Source of the DNA: CAZGMC01 sp964526565
Lineage (GTDB): Bacteria > Pseudomonadota > Alphaproteobacteria > DSM-16000 > Inquilinaceae
Length of the DNA stretch: 64,000 bases
Assembly (NCBI GenBank): GCA_964526565.1
Contig: CAZGMC010000002.1
Span: forward strand, 37,405-101,404
Direction of reading: 5' to 3'
Shown here piece after piece: positions 35,055 through 43,719 of this stretch. Position numbers and translations under genes: made by a program. Positions within the stretch are counted from its first letter, which is position 1; every line of letters starts with the position of its first letter. The notes beneath the pieces are model-generated. The model was not told the origin of the DNA, did no database searches, and saw nothing but the letters and a program-made list of their open reading frames with translations.

Positions 35055-35116
35055 GTATGACAAAACCGCTTATGGTGCAAGTCATCTATGGCAAAGCCGC
35101 TTGCGGTGCAAGTCAC
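35055..35116 (+). repeat. Imperfect 31-bp direct duplication
   Basis: tatgacaaaaccgcttatgg... (35055-35085) and tatggcaaagccgcttgcgg... (35086-35116) share about 25 of 31 positions, including ggtgcaagtca. The region is more AT-rich than its flanks. Confidence 0.75.
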
Positions 35117-35259
35117 TATTGTGTGATTGACGATGGGGTTAAACCCTCAGGCACCGTCGTACGCAATCCGGCCGATCGCGCCCCAGGGGTTGTCGGCGGG
35201 GTACAGGGGGTCGTCCTGGCGGTCCATGCCGGGGCCAACCCGTGCCTGTTCTTGACCGT

Positions 35260-36014
35260 TCAGCCGACCACCATGGTCCGCCAGCGCAGCAGGGTGCCGA
35301 GCATGCGCTCGCTGTACGGCACGGCCTTGCCCAGACAGTCGCGGAACGACGCGTAGACGCGGCCGGTCAGCTCGTCCGCCGCCGCCAGGTTCTCCAGCAC
35401 CTCGGCCGTGATCCGGCCCATCTCCTCGACGACCGGCTCGGGGAAGGCGCGCAGCTCGACGCCGTGCTGCTCCAGCAGCGCCTGGATGTTGTGGCAGGTG
35501 AAGTCGGCCAGCGTCTCCCCGGCCACCGACGAGATCGCGTACTGGACGATCTTCTGCAGGTCGGCCGGCAGCGCCTCGTACCGCGACCGGTTGATCGTCA
35601 CCTCCAGCGCCGGTCCCGGCTCGTGGAAGGCCGGGATGTAGTAGTACGGCGCCACGCGGTGCAGGCCGAACGGGACACCCGTGAAGAAATTCAATGCCGG
35701 CGACCGGCCGACCCAGTAATAGGGGTGGCGTGCAGCAGGTCGGCACTGCCGGCCGACACGGCATCGAACGCCTCGAACGGCGGCACCAGCTCGCCCGTCG
35801 CATAGAGGGTCACGGTCAGGCGGCCGTCGCTCATCTCCGTGATGCGGTCGGCGACGCGCTGGGCGCTGACGCCGACGCCCGGCGCGTTGCGCGGCCACGG
35901 CGTCACCATGGTCCACTCTGTGCGCTCCTGGGCGATGGCCGGGGCGGACAGGGTGGACGCCGCAGCGGAGGCGCCGGCGGCACCAGCGCCGGCGACGAAA
36001 TCGCGTCGCTTCAT
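35260..36014 (-). pseudogene. TRAP-transporter solute-binding protein DctP, broken
   Basis: The N-terminal part is intact: Tat-like leader MKRRDFVAGAGAAGASAAAS, then TMVTPWPRNAPGVGVSAQRV up to SAGSADLLHATP. Near 35725 the frame shifts (one base lost), and the next frame continues YYWVGRSPALNFFTGVPFGL. There the usual ~105-residue middle of the family is missing: VPFGL runs directly into HRVAPYYYIPAFHEPGPALE, which is the late domain. The deletion joins two FGL copies of the family sequence, pointing to recombination or a deletion at a short repeat. The rest to DCLGKAVPYSERM is normal. No dctQ or dctM genes adjoin. Two independent lesions make a functional product very unlikely. Confidence 0.88.
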
Positions 36015-36027
36015 CGGGATCTGGCCC

Positions 36028-36723
36028 CTACTGCATGCCCGGCAGGCCGGGCAGGCTGCCGGAGTCCATCATCGGGCCCATCATGGCCGGGTCGATCGGC
36101 ATGAAGGACACGCCCTCGGGCCGCTCGAACAGGGCCGGGTCCTGCGGGCCGATCGCGACGTTCTCCAGGTACATGACGACATCTTCGGTCCGGCCACCGG
36201 CCTGGGCGGTGCCCTCGACGCGGACCGGGATCCCTTCGTCGCTGATCCACACGAAACCGTCGGCCAGGCCGTCCCCATCGCGGCCGGTGACGCGGTACCT
36301 GGTGGTGTCCAGGCCGGCCACGGTCTCGCGGCCGACCTCCTCCAGGTCGACGTCCTCCATCATCTGCTCGGGCCGCGGCACCGGCATGGAGTCGAGGGAC
36401 ACCTCGAAGCCCATGTTCATCATCGGCATGACGACATAGACGGTGTCCAGGTCGGGGCGCAGGATGACGGTCTGCTCGATGCCCTGGATGGTCATGTCGC
36501 GGCGTTCGCGGCCATTGTCGTGATGGACCCGTCCGCGGATCTCCATGCCGCCCGCCTGCACGACGCTGTCCGCGGCATAGGCGACGTCGGCAACCGGCAG
36601 CTGGGCGTGCGCACCGGCGGTACCGAGCAGGGCGGTTCCGAGCAGGGCGGTTCCGAGCAGGGCGGGGCCCGCGACGACCGCCGCGGCGGCCAGCAAGCGG
36701 GCAGCATGGTTGAGTCGAAGCAT
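36028..36723 (-). CDS. Exported DUF4412-like protein (231 aa)
   Basis: Periplasmic protein of unknown role. The signal peptide contains three copies of a GTALL unit (36616-36660 repeat) before AHAQ. The mature part (AADSVVQAGGMEIRGRVHHD, then GIEQTVILRPDLDTVYVVMP, TRYRVTGRDGDGLADGFVWI, DEGIPVRVEGTAQ) looks like a LolA-type curved-sheet protein, closest to DUF4412. It ends in a Met/Pro/Gly-rich tail. It is divergent from pepN. The family name is a best guess. Confidence 0.75.
   Translation of the reverse strand: MLRLNHAARLLAAAAVVAGPALLGTALLGTALLGTAGAHAQLPVADVAYAADSVVQAGGMEIRGRVHHDNGRERRDMTIQGIEQTVILRPDLDTVYVVMPMMNMGFEVSLDSMPVPRPEQMMEDVDLEEVGRETVAGLDTTRYRVTGRDGDGLADGFVWISDEGIPVRVEGTAQAGGRTEDVVMYLENVAIGPQDPALFERPEGVSFMPIDPAMMGPMMDSGSLPGLPGMQ
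36616..36660. repeat. 15-bp in-frame tandem repeat x3 in a signal peptide
   Basis: Unit ggcggttccgagcag three times (first copy with one change), encoding LLGTA repeats in the hydrophobic core of the signal peptide of the DUF4412-like protein. Confidence 0.95.
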
Positions 36724-36852
36724 CAAATCCTCCCTCATCATGGGGCCCGCAGGATGCAGAACGGGCGCGCCTCGTGCAAGCGCGGGGTTCACCGGGCGGG
36801 GGGCATCGGTTACAACCTCGCCTTCTGCCCCGACAGCCGCGACGATTCCGCC

Positions 36853-39507
36853 ATGGCCGACCAAGCGCCCACACCGGTCCTTCTGAAGGACTACCGGGTC
36901 CCGGACTTCCTCGTCGACGACGTCGACCTGGTGCTCGACCTGCGCGAGGACGGGGCGACGGTCAGCGCCCGGCTCGCGGTGCGGCGCAATCCGGCGGCCG
37001 GCCGGCCGCCGGACCTGGTCCTGGACGGCGTCGGGCTGGATCTGCGGGCGCTCGCCCTGGACGGCGAGCCGCTGGGCGACAACAGGTACACGCTGGATGC
37101 GGAGACGCTGACCGTGCGCGACGTGCCGGACAGATTTGTCCTCGACACCGTGGCGGTGATCGAGCCGCACCGCAACACGGCGCTCAACGGCCTCTACGTG
37201 TCCGGTGGCAACTTCGTCACCCAGTGCGAGGCCGAAGGCTTTCGCCGCATCACCTGTTTCCCCGACCGGCCCGACGTGCTGTCGCGCTATACGACAACGA
37301 TTGTCGCCGATCGGGCCCGCTATCCGGTGCTGCTCGCCAACGGCAACCCCGTCGACCGCGGCGAGGCGCTGGCCGGCCGGCACTGGGCCAAGTGGCGCGA
37401 CCCGGTGCCGAAGCCGTCGTACCTGTTCGCCATCGTCGCCGGCAGCCTGGCGGCGCACGAGGACGTGTTCGTCACCCGGTCCGGACGGCGGGTGCCCCTG
37501 ACCATCTACGTGCGCCACGAGGACCTCGACCAGTGCGACCACGCCATGGCAGCGCTCAAGGCGGCCATGGCCTGGGACGAGGAGACCTATGGGCTGGAGT
37601 ACGACCTGGACGTGTTCAACATCGTCGCCGTGCCGGACTTCAACATGGGGGCGATGGAGAACAAGGGCCTGAACGTGTTCAACACGGCGCTGCTGCTGGC
37701 CCGCCCCGACACCGCCACCGACGCCGACTACCAGCGGATCGAGGGCGTCGTCGCCCACGAGTACTTCCACAACTGGACGGGCAATCGCATCACCTGCCGC
37801 GACTGGTTCCAGCTGTCGCTGAAGGAGGGGTTGACGGTCTTCCGTGACCAGCAGTTCCAGGCCCGCCGCGGCAGCGCCGCCGTCAAGCGCATCCAGGACG
37901 TGCGGCGCCTGCGCGCCAGCCAGTTCCCCGAGGACGGCGGCCCGATGGCGCACCCGGTGCGCCCGGAAAGCTACATAGAGATCAACAACTTCTATACGCC
38001 GACGGTGTACGAGAAGGGGGCCGAGGTGATCCGCATGATGCACACCCTGCTCGGCCCCGGGCGGTTCCGCGCCGGCATGGACCTGTACGTGCGCCGGCAC
38101 GACCTGCAGGCGGTCACCTGCGAGGACTTCGTCCGCGCCATGGAGGATGCCAGCGGCGTCGACCTGGGCCAGTTCCGCCGCTGGTATGGGCAGGCCGGCA
38201 CGCCGCACCTGGCGGTCTCGGACACGTACGACCCGAACACACAGACCTATGTGCTGGTCGTGCGGCAGTACACGCCGGCCACGCCGGGCCAGCCGGTCAA
38301 GGAGCCGATGCACCTGCCGCTGGCCGTCGGCCTGCTGGATCGCCATGGCAACGACATGCCCTGCCGGCTCGAGGGCGAGGCCGAGCCGTTTGCCGGCACG
38401 CGCGTGCTGGAGGTGCGCGAGGCCCGTCAGACGTTCCAGTTCACCGACGTTCCGGAGCGGCCGATCCCGTCGCTGCTGCGCGGCTTCTCCGCCCCGGTCA
38501 AGCTCAAGCCGCAGCCGCGCTACCGGCTCAAGTTCCTGTTCGCCCACGATACCGACCCGTTCGCCCGCTGGGAGGCCGGACAGCAGCTCGCCATCCAGCT
38601 CCTGCTCGACATGGTCCGGGCGTTCCGGCACGGCGAGGCGCTGGCCCTCGACCCGGAGTTCGTCGGCGCGTTCGGCACGCTGCTCGAGGAGGCCTGTGCG
38701 GACGACGACGTGGACAAGGCGTTCATGGCCGAGGCCATGACGCTGCCATTGCCCGACGTGCTGGCCGACCAGATGATGCGGGTCGATGTCGAGGCGATCC
38801 AGGCGGCGCTGGATGGTGCCCGCCGGCAGCTTTCCGCGGCGCACCGGGCGGCGCTGCTGGCCTGCTACCACGCCCACGGCAACGACGGCCCGCACCGCAT
38901 CGACGCCGAGGCGATGGGGTGGCGGGCCTTGAAGAACGTGTGCCTCGACCTGCTCGCCGCCCGCGAGGAGGACGAGGAGGCGCTGGCGCTGACCGTCCGC
39001 CAGGCGCGCGAGGGCGCCAACATGACCGACGTGCTGGCGGCGCTGACGGTGCTGAGCCACCGCGACCGGCCGGAGCGGGACACGGCGTTCGACGCGTTCT
39101 ACGCCCGCTGGCAGGACCAGCCGACGGTGATCGACAAGTGGTTCACCCTCCAGGCGCGGTCGCGTCTGCCCGACACGCTGGAGCGGGTGCGGGCACTGCT
39201 CGGGCACCCGGCCTTCGACCTGAAGGTGCCGAACCGGGCGCGCGCCCTGATCGGCGCCTTCGCCCTGGGCAACCCCCTGCGGTTCCATGCGCCCGACGGC
39301 GGCGGCTATGCCTTCCTGACGGAGCAGGTGTTGGAGCTCGACCGGCTCAATCCGCAACTGGCGGCGCGGCTGGTGGCGCCGCTGGGCCGCTGGCGGCGCC
39401 ACGACGAGAACCGACAGGCGCTGATGAAGGGCTCGCTGACCCGCATCCTCGACACGCCCGGCCTGTCGCGGGACGTGTTCGAGATCGCCAGCAAGAGCCT
39501 GGCCTGA
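36853..39507 (+). CDS. pepN: Aminopeptidase N, M1 family
   Basis: Zinc aminopeptidase removing N-terminal residues from peptides in the cytosol. Start ATG 36853 (MADQAPTPVLLKDYRVPDFL); 884 residues, the standard bacterial PepN length. GAMEN motif at 266-270 (MGAMENKGLNVFNT), zinc-binding HEYFH at 302-306 (HEYFHNWTGNRITC) and the third ligand Glu in LKEGLTVFRD. DUF3458-type Ig-like and helical C-terminal domains follow. An opposite-strand frame of 1194 codons is a shadow. The downstream operon is convergent. Confidence 0.97.
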   Translation: MADQAPTPVLLKDYRVPDFLVDDVDLVLDLREDGATVSARLAVRRNPAAGRPPDLVLDGVGLDLRALALDGEPLGDNRYTLDAETLTVRDVPDRFVLDTVAVIEPHRNTALNGLYVSGGNFVTQCEAEGFRRITCFPDRPDVLSRYTTTIVADRARYPVLLANGNPVDRGEALAGRHWAKWRDPVPKPSYLFAIVAGSLAAHEDVFVTRSGRRVPLTIYVRHEDLDQCDHAMAALKAAMAWDEETYGLEYDLDVFNIVAVPDFNMGAMENKGLNVFNTALLLARPDTATDADYQRIEGVVAHEYFHNWTGNRITCRDWFQLSLKEGLTVFRDQQFQARRGSAAVKRIQDVRRLRASQFPEDGGPMAHPVRPESYIEINNFYTPTVYEKGAEVIRMMHTLLGPGRFRAGMDLYVRRHDLQAVTCEDFVRAMEDASGVDLGQFRRWYGQAGTPHLAVSDTYDPNTQTYVLVVRQYTPATPGQPVKEPMHLPLAVGLLDRHGNDMPCRLEGEAEPFAGTRVLEVREARQTFQFTDVPERPIPSLLRGFSAPVKLKPQPRYRLKFLFAHDTDPFARWEAGQQLAIQLLLDMVRAFRHGEALALDPEFVGAFGTLLEEACADDDVDKAFMAEAMTLPLPDVLADQMMRVDVEAIQAALDGARRQLSAAHRAALLACYHAHGNDGPHRIDAEAMGWRALKNVCLDLLAAREEDEEALALTVRQAREGANMTDVLAALTVLSHRDRPERDTAFDAFYARWQDQPTVIDKWFTLQARSRLPDTLERVRALLGHPAFDLKVPNRARALIGAFALGNPLRFHAPDGGGYAFLTEQVLELDRLNPQLAARLVAPLGRWRRHDENRQALMKGSLTRILDTPGLSRDVFEIASKSLA

Positions 39508-39642
39508 GGGACGGTCGCCCCGCCCGGTCAGTGCCAGCGCTCGGCGCCGGTCGGGATGGCCGGGGTTCTGCCGTGCTGCGGCACAACCCCCGCGCGCCGG
39601 CGCGGATGACAACGGTCCGCGCCGGCGTCCGGGACGGGGCGG

Positions 39643-40167
39643 TTACTCGGTGACGGCGACCGTGGCGACCATGCCGTCGATCAGTTGGCGCAGGTCCCGG
39701 ATCTCCTGTTCCAGCCGGACGATCTCCGCGTCGCTGCCCGGCTCGCCGCTGCTCTGCGCGGCCTGCAGTTGGCGCTGCAGCTCGTTGATGCGGGCCTCGA
39801 TGCGGGAGAGCTGGATCTGGTCGATGTTCTGTGCCGAGCGCAACTGGGAAACGCGCTGCTGCTGGGCATAGACCTCGGCGTTGACCCGCTGCAGGCGGGC
39901 GCGGGCCGACGCCTCCTCGGCGGCCAGCATCTGCCGCTCGCCCTCCAGCTCGGCGGCGCGGCGGGCCAGGGCGTCGGCCTGGGCGTTGGCGGTGGCCGCC
40001 GCCACCTCCCGCTCCTGGATGCGGCGATCATAGGTGCCGCTGGTCAGATTGCCGACGCCGTCGAGAAAGCCGGCCTGGGCCGGGTCCTGCGTGCCGGTGC
40101 AGGCGCTGAGCGTCACGGCGCCCAGGATCGCCGCGGCCACGGCGAGGGTTCGCTGCCGTCGTCGCAT
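39643..40167 (-). CDS. Coiled-coil lipoprotein, last gene of the srf-like operon (174 aa)
   Basis: Predicted lipoprotein: signal peptide with lipobox TLSAC (Cys23). The rest (about residues 48-165) is an almost continuous coiled coil rich in Ala, Arg, Glu and Gln (RRAAELEGERQMLAAEEASA, then RVNAEVYAQQQRVSQLRSAQ and RLEQEIRDLRQLIDGM). It starts 28 bases after the glycine-zipper lipoprotein gene. It probably protrudes into the periplasm as a rod and may bridge to other parts. No homologue is recognised by name. Confidence 0.8.
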   Translation of the reverse strand: MRRRQRTLAVAAAILGAVTLSACTGTQDPAQAGFLDGVGNLTSGTYDRRIQEREVAAATANAQADALARRAAELEGERQMLAAEEASARARLQRVNAEVYAQQQRVSQLRSAQNIDQIQLSRIEARINELQRQLQAAQSSGEPGSDAEIVRLEQEIRDLRQLIDGMVATVAVTE

Positions 40168-40195
40168 GTCGGTGCTCCTCCCTTGCTGCCGTCGT

Positions 40196-40936
40196 TCAGG
40201 ACACGGCCTCCGCCGGCGCGGTGTCCATGGCGTTGCCGAGCTCGTTGGCGAGGCGCTCCAGCTCGCGGCGCTCGGCGATCAACTGGTCGCGCGCCTGGGC
40301 CAGCTGCACGGCGCCGGCGCCACCGGCCCGCCGCTGCTCGGCGATGCGCGTCTCCAGGGCCTGCACGGTCTGCGTGTTGTTGCTGATGGCGGCGCGGATC
40401 TCCACCAGGTCCGTCTCCATGGTGGCGGCCTGGGCGCGGTACTGGCTGGCCGACACCTGGCCCTGCCGGTACTGGGCGTTGAGCTGGGCGATGCGCTGCT
40501 TGTGGCCGTCGACCACCGCCTGGGCGGCGGAGACGATGCGCTGATAGCTGGCCACCTCGTTTTGCGCGGCGGCGATCTCGGCCTCCAGCCGCGCCTCCTC
40601 TGTCGCGTAGCTTTCGTTCTGGCTGGCGACGAAATAGCCGGCACCGGCGCCCACGGCGGCACCGGCGGCGGCGCCGATGGCCGCGCCGGCCAGCGGATTG
40701 TCGCCGCCGGCCAGGGCGCCGAGGAGGCCGCCGGCCACGGCGCCAATGAGGGCGCCTTCGCCGACGGTCTGGTTGAACCGCGCCGTCTCGGAGCGGAGCT
40801 GGCGCTGCGCCGGGGTCAGGCTGGCGTCGCCGGCGGCGCCGCGCGACGTGGTCTGGCAGGCACTGAGGCCGATCGCAGCGACCAGCGCCAGGACGATGAC
40901 CTTGAGAGGGAAGGTGTTTGTGGTCCCGTCACGCAT
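40196..40936 (-). CDS. Glycine-zipper lipoprotein with coiled coil (246 aa)
   Basis: Lipoprotein with lipobox LSAC (Cys27). A Gly/Ala-rich glycine zipper spans about residues 58-103 (GEGALIGAVAGGLLGALAGG, then LAGAAIGAAAGAAVGAGAGY), which could insert into or pack against a membrane. A long coiled coil follows (ARLEAEIAAAQNEVASYQRI to RRELERLANELGN). It belongs to the operon, 31 bases after the SUMF1-like gene. It shares the lipoprotein plus coiled-coil layout with the next gene. A role in anchoring or pore formation is inference. Confidence 0.8.
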   Translation of the reverse strand: MRDGTTNTFPLKVIVLALVAAIGLSACQTTSRGAAGDASLTPAQRQLRSETARFNQTVGEGALIGAVAGGLLGALAGGDNPLAGAAIGAAAGAAVGAGAGYFVASQNESYATEEARLEAEIAAAQNEVASYQRIVSAAQAVVDGHKQRIAQLNAQYRQGQVSASQYRAQAATMETDLVEIRAAISNNTQTVQALETRIAEQRRAGGAGAVQLAQARDQLIAERRELERLANELGNAMDTAPAEAVS

Positions 40937-40967
40937 GGTATGGCACTCCGCTTATCATTGCAGGATT

Positions 40968-42527
40968 TCATTGCAGGATTTGTTGAAGGTAGAGGTCCTG
41001 GTCGAGTTCGCGGCTCTCGGCGAACGCCAGCGCCTGGTCGATGAACGTCTGTGCCGGTTCGACCAGCGTATCAAGGTCGCTGCCCTCGAAGGACTGGATC
41101 TGCACGCCAAGCTGCTGGTGCAGCTGGTCCGGCCGGTAGTCGTCGGCGGCCTGGACCAGGCCGTTGAAGTAGGCGCGCAGGGTGATGTCGAACCGCTCTT
41201 CCATGGCGGCGAGCTGGTCGCCGCGCTGCCGGGTCTGCTCGCTCTCCGGATCGCGCGAGCGTTCGTACGCGTACAGCCGGCGCACGCTGTCGATCAGCCG
41301 GTGGTCGTTGCGCAGCATGCGGATCAGCACGGCACCGGAGACGATGGCGCTGCGCAGGGCGCGCCCTTCCACCTCGTTGCGCGCCGCGACCTCGCGGCTG
41401 AACCGCTGGGCCAGGCCCTCCAGTCGGGCGCGCAGTTCCAGGTCGGTCGTCGAGTCGATCAGCTCGTCGAGCGTGCCCAGCGGATCCTCGGTCCCCTCCG
41501 CCGTGCGCATGCGCCGCGCCTGCTCCCAGGCTTCGCGCAGCTCGGTGATGCGCTGCTGGCCGACCAGGACCGGCGCGGAGACGACCACGCGGAAGCCGAA
41601 CGTCGGCAGTTGCCGGGCGCGGCCCGTGCGTTCGTCGAAATATGGATACTCGACCCGCCGCGCGGTCGACATGCCGGCCGCCGGCGTCTGATACGAGCCG
41701 CCGCGCGTGACGAACCCGCCGACCTGGCCGTGGGTGCGGCCGACCCGATTGATGTGATAGGGGTCGAACACCAGCTCCTCGACATTGCCCAGCATGTCGT
41801 AGAGCCCGAGGGGATTGGGCTCCAGCAGCCCGACGGGGTGCAACTCCCCCGCTGCCGAGCGCGGACCCTGGAACCAGACGTACTGTTGCAGGCCGCCGGC
41901 CGGCATCGGGAACAGCGGCTGGCGGAACTCGGTATTCGGGTCGACCGCGTTGCCGCCACGCGCGGCATACTCCCACTCCACTTCGGTGGGCAGGCGGATG
42001 AAGGTGCGCGAATCACCCTCGGTGGGCAGGCTGTCCGGCTCGTTCCCGTAAAGCCACTCGGTATAGGCGCGGGTGAAGGCGACCGCGTCGAACCACGACA
42101 AGTCCGACGCCGGCCGGCGGCCACCCATGTTCGGCCGCGGGCAGCCGTCGCCCAGCACCGCCGCGTACTGGTCGCGCGTGACCTCGTACTTGCCCATGTA
42201 GAAATAGGCGACGCGGCCGGCGATCAGGGTCGAGGTCAGCGAGCCGAGGATGTACGCCTGCCGCACGTAATCGGATATGGCGTTGCTGTCGCCGGCCTGG
42301 CCCAGCGTGATCTGGTAGTCCTCGAGCAGGTTCTCCGAGGCCGGCGTGCCGACGCGGCGGAACGCCATGGCGCCGCCGCACGGCATGGGCAGGATGAAGT
42401 CGTCCGGCTCCGGCTCCGGATTGTACAAGCGCTCGTCCCAGGTGATCTGGGCCGGCGCCGGCGCCGCGGCCAGCGACAGGGCGCTGCCCAGGACGACCGC
42501 CATCAGAAGCGGCAATGCCTTATACAT
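40968..42527 (-). CDS. Exported sulfatase-modifying-factor (SUMF1/FGE)-like protein with helical C-terminus (519 aa)
   Basis: Signal peptide 1-27 (ALPLLMAVVLGSALSLAAAP...AQ). The FGE-sulfatase fold spans about 85-330: FYMGKYEVTRDQYAAVLGDG, DAVAFTRAYTEWL, RLPTEVEWEYAARGG, GLYDMLGNVEELVFDPYHI, TRGGSYQT and GFRVVV. The two catalytic cysteines of formylglycine-generating enzymes are absent (the RGGS segment is followed by YQTPAAGMSTARR), and W-E-W of the family is E-E-L. It is therefore probably non-catalytic or has another chemistry. Residues 340-519 are helical and unique. The ATG overlaps the permease stop by 8 bases, so translation is coupled. Confidence 0.85.
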   Translation of the reverse strand: MYKALPLLMAVVLGSALSLAAAPAPAQITWDERLYNPEPEPDDFILPMPCGGAMAFRRVGTPASENLLEDYQITLGQAGDSNAISDYVRQAYILGSLTSTLIAGRVAYFYMGKYEVTRDQYAAVLGDGCPRPNMGGRRPASDLSWFDAVAFTRAYTEWLYGNEPDSLPTEGDSRTFIRLPTEVEWEYAARGGNAVDPNTEFRQPLFPMPAGGLQQYVWFQGPRSAAGELHPVGLLEPNPLGLYDMLGNVEELVFDPYHINRVGRTHGQVGGFVTRGGSYQTPAAGMSTARRVEYPYFDERTGRARQLPTFGFRVVVSAPVLVGQQRITELREAWEQARRMRTAEGTEDPLGTLDELIDSTTDLELRARLEGLAQRFSREVAARNEVEGRALRSAIVSGAVLIRMLRNDHRLIDSVRRLYAYERSRDPESEQTRQRGDQLAAMEERFDITLRAYFNGLVQAADDYRPDQLHQQLGVQIQSFEGSDLDTLVEPAQTFIDQALAFAESRELDQDLYLQQILQ

Positions 42528-43719
42528 CCCGCATGCCCTCGGCAGGTTCGATCCGGCTGGCCCGCCAGCCGGCCACGGCCGACGCGAGAACGGCACAGGT
42601 CAGCGTGCCGGCAGCGGCCACGACATAATGGATGGGCAGAAGCGTGCACACCGCCTGGTTCTCTAGCGTCGGAACTTCGAACAAAAAGTTTATCAGCTGC
42701 TCGGCAGCATAGTAAAAACAGAAGGCCGATGCCAAGCCTGCAACCGAAATGGCAACGGCCTGAAACACCGGAAAGCGCATCATCGCCGTGGCGGGCAGCC
42801 CGAGCAGGCGGATCACGCTCAGCTCCCGCCGCTTGCGCTCAACGTTCGACCAGAGGTTGGCGCCCAGCGACAGAAGATACCCCAAACCGCCGACGCCGGC
42901 AATAATCGCGAAGATCGTCGTCAGGCTCTCGTCAAGGCGGCGGACCGCCTGGATCTCGGCCAGTTGTGACCGGACCTCGACACGTTGGCCTACAAGCACG
43001 TCGACCAGCGGCGCCACGTCGTCCAGGCTCCGCGCATACAACCGAAAGCTGGCATACTCGCGTGGCCCCTCCCGCGGTGATTCGCCGTCCCAGCCGTAGC
43101 GCGACACGGCAAAGCCGTCGCGCCAGTCCTCCACGGCCTCCAGCACGGGCAGCGTGGCGAATGCGGCATTGCGCTGCAGCGACGCGCGCGGCAGCACCTG
43201 GGCGACCCGCAGGGCCAGATCGACCCGCTCGCTGCGGTCGCCGATGCGGCGCACGGCGAAGGCGCCGACCGTATCGCCGACGCCGACGTCCAGCGCCTCG
43301 GCCAGCGGACGGCTGATGGCGACGGCGGTGTCGTCAAGCGGCGGTTGGGCCGGGTCGAGCAGCGGGTCGCCCGGCGCCGTCGGTACCAGCTCGGCCGACT
43401 CGACGCCGGTGCGGCCGTGCGGCTCGGGCGTGAAGCGCAGGCTGGCGGCGATCGAGCGGGTGCGCGGCACGAGGAACCCGACCTCCGGCCGCGCCGCCAG
43501 CCGGTCGAGCCACTCCTGTGCATAGGCGCGGTTGCCAACGACCAGGATCTCGCGGTTGCGCGGGTCGGACAGCAACTGCGACGTCAGCGCGCTGATCACC
43601 CCGAACTTGAGGCCATAGAGCACCAGCAGCGGCGCCAGCACGGCCGCCAGCGCGATCGCATAGCACAGGTACATCTTCCATTCGAAGCGCACGTCGGCCA
43701 GGGCCAGGCGCAGCATCAC
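42520..43719 (-). CDS. FtsX/MacB-type ABC transporter permease (399 aa)
   Basis: Four membrane helices: about 16-38, then a large periplasmic domain, then 262-285, 308-335 and 362-387, typical for type VII ABC systems (FtsX, LolC, MacB), which work by mechanotransmission rather than by transport through a channel. The FtsX core motif region SNVERKRRELSVIRLLGLPA is clear. Starts GTG 43719 or ATG 43716, overlapping the ATPase stop (GTGATG). It belongs with the ATPase and the periplasmic neighbours. Confidence 0.88.
   Translation of the reverse strand: MMLRLALADVRFEWKMYLCYAIALAAVLAPLLVLYGLKFGVISALTSQLLSDPRNREILVVGNRAYAQEWLDRLAARPEVGFLVPRTRSIAASLRFTPEPHGRTGVESAELVPTAPGDPLLDPAQPPLDDTAVAISRPLAEALDVGVGDTVGAFAVRRIGDRSERVDLALRVAQVLPRASLQRNAAFATLPVLEAVEDWRDGFAVSRYGWDGESPREGPREYASFRLYARSLDDVAPLVDVLVGQRVEVRSQLAEIQAVRRLDESLTTIFAIIAGVGGLGYLLSLGANLWSNVERKRRELSVIRLLGLPATAMMRFPVFQAVAISVAGLASAFCFYYAAEQLINFLFEVPTLENQAVCTLLPIHYVVAAAGTLTCAVLASAVAGWRASRIEPAEGMRDV

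Larger units (their letters stand above)
34614..35259. other. Accessory interval with two tandem arrays
   Basis: Contains a seven-unit 14-bp array (34664-34764), a possible small gene (34754-34978, minus), an imperfect 31-bp duplication (35055-35116) and the region downstream of the dctP pseudogene. No certain gene. Confidence 0.6.

Noticed and set aside
36028..39612. 1194-codon open frame on the minus strand antisense to pepN
   Set aside because: Its pepN-antisense part is low-complexity, His/Val/Gln/Arg-rich and has no domain signal; only the segment 36028-36723 is a real gene. Long antisense frames are expected at this GC content.
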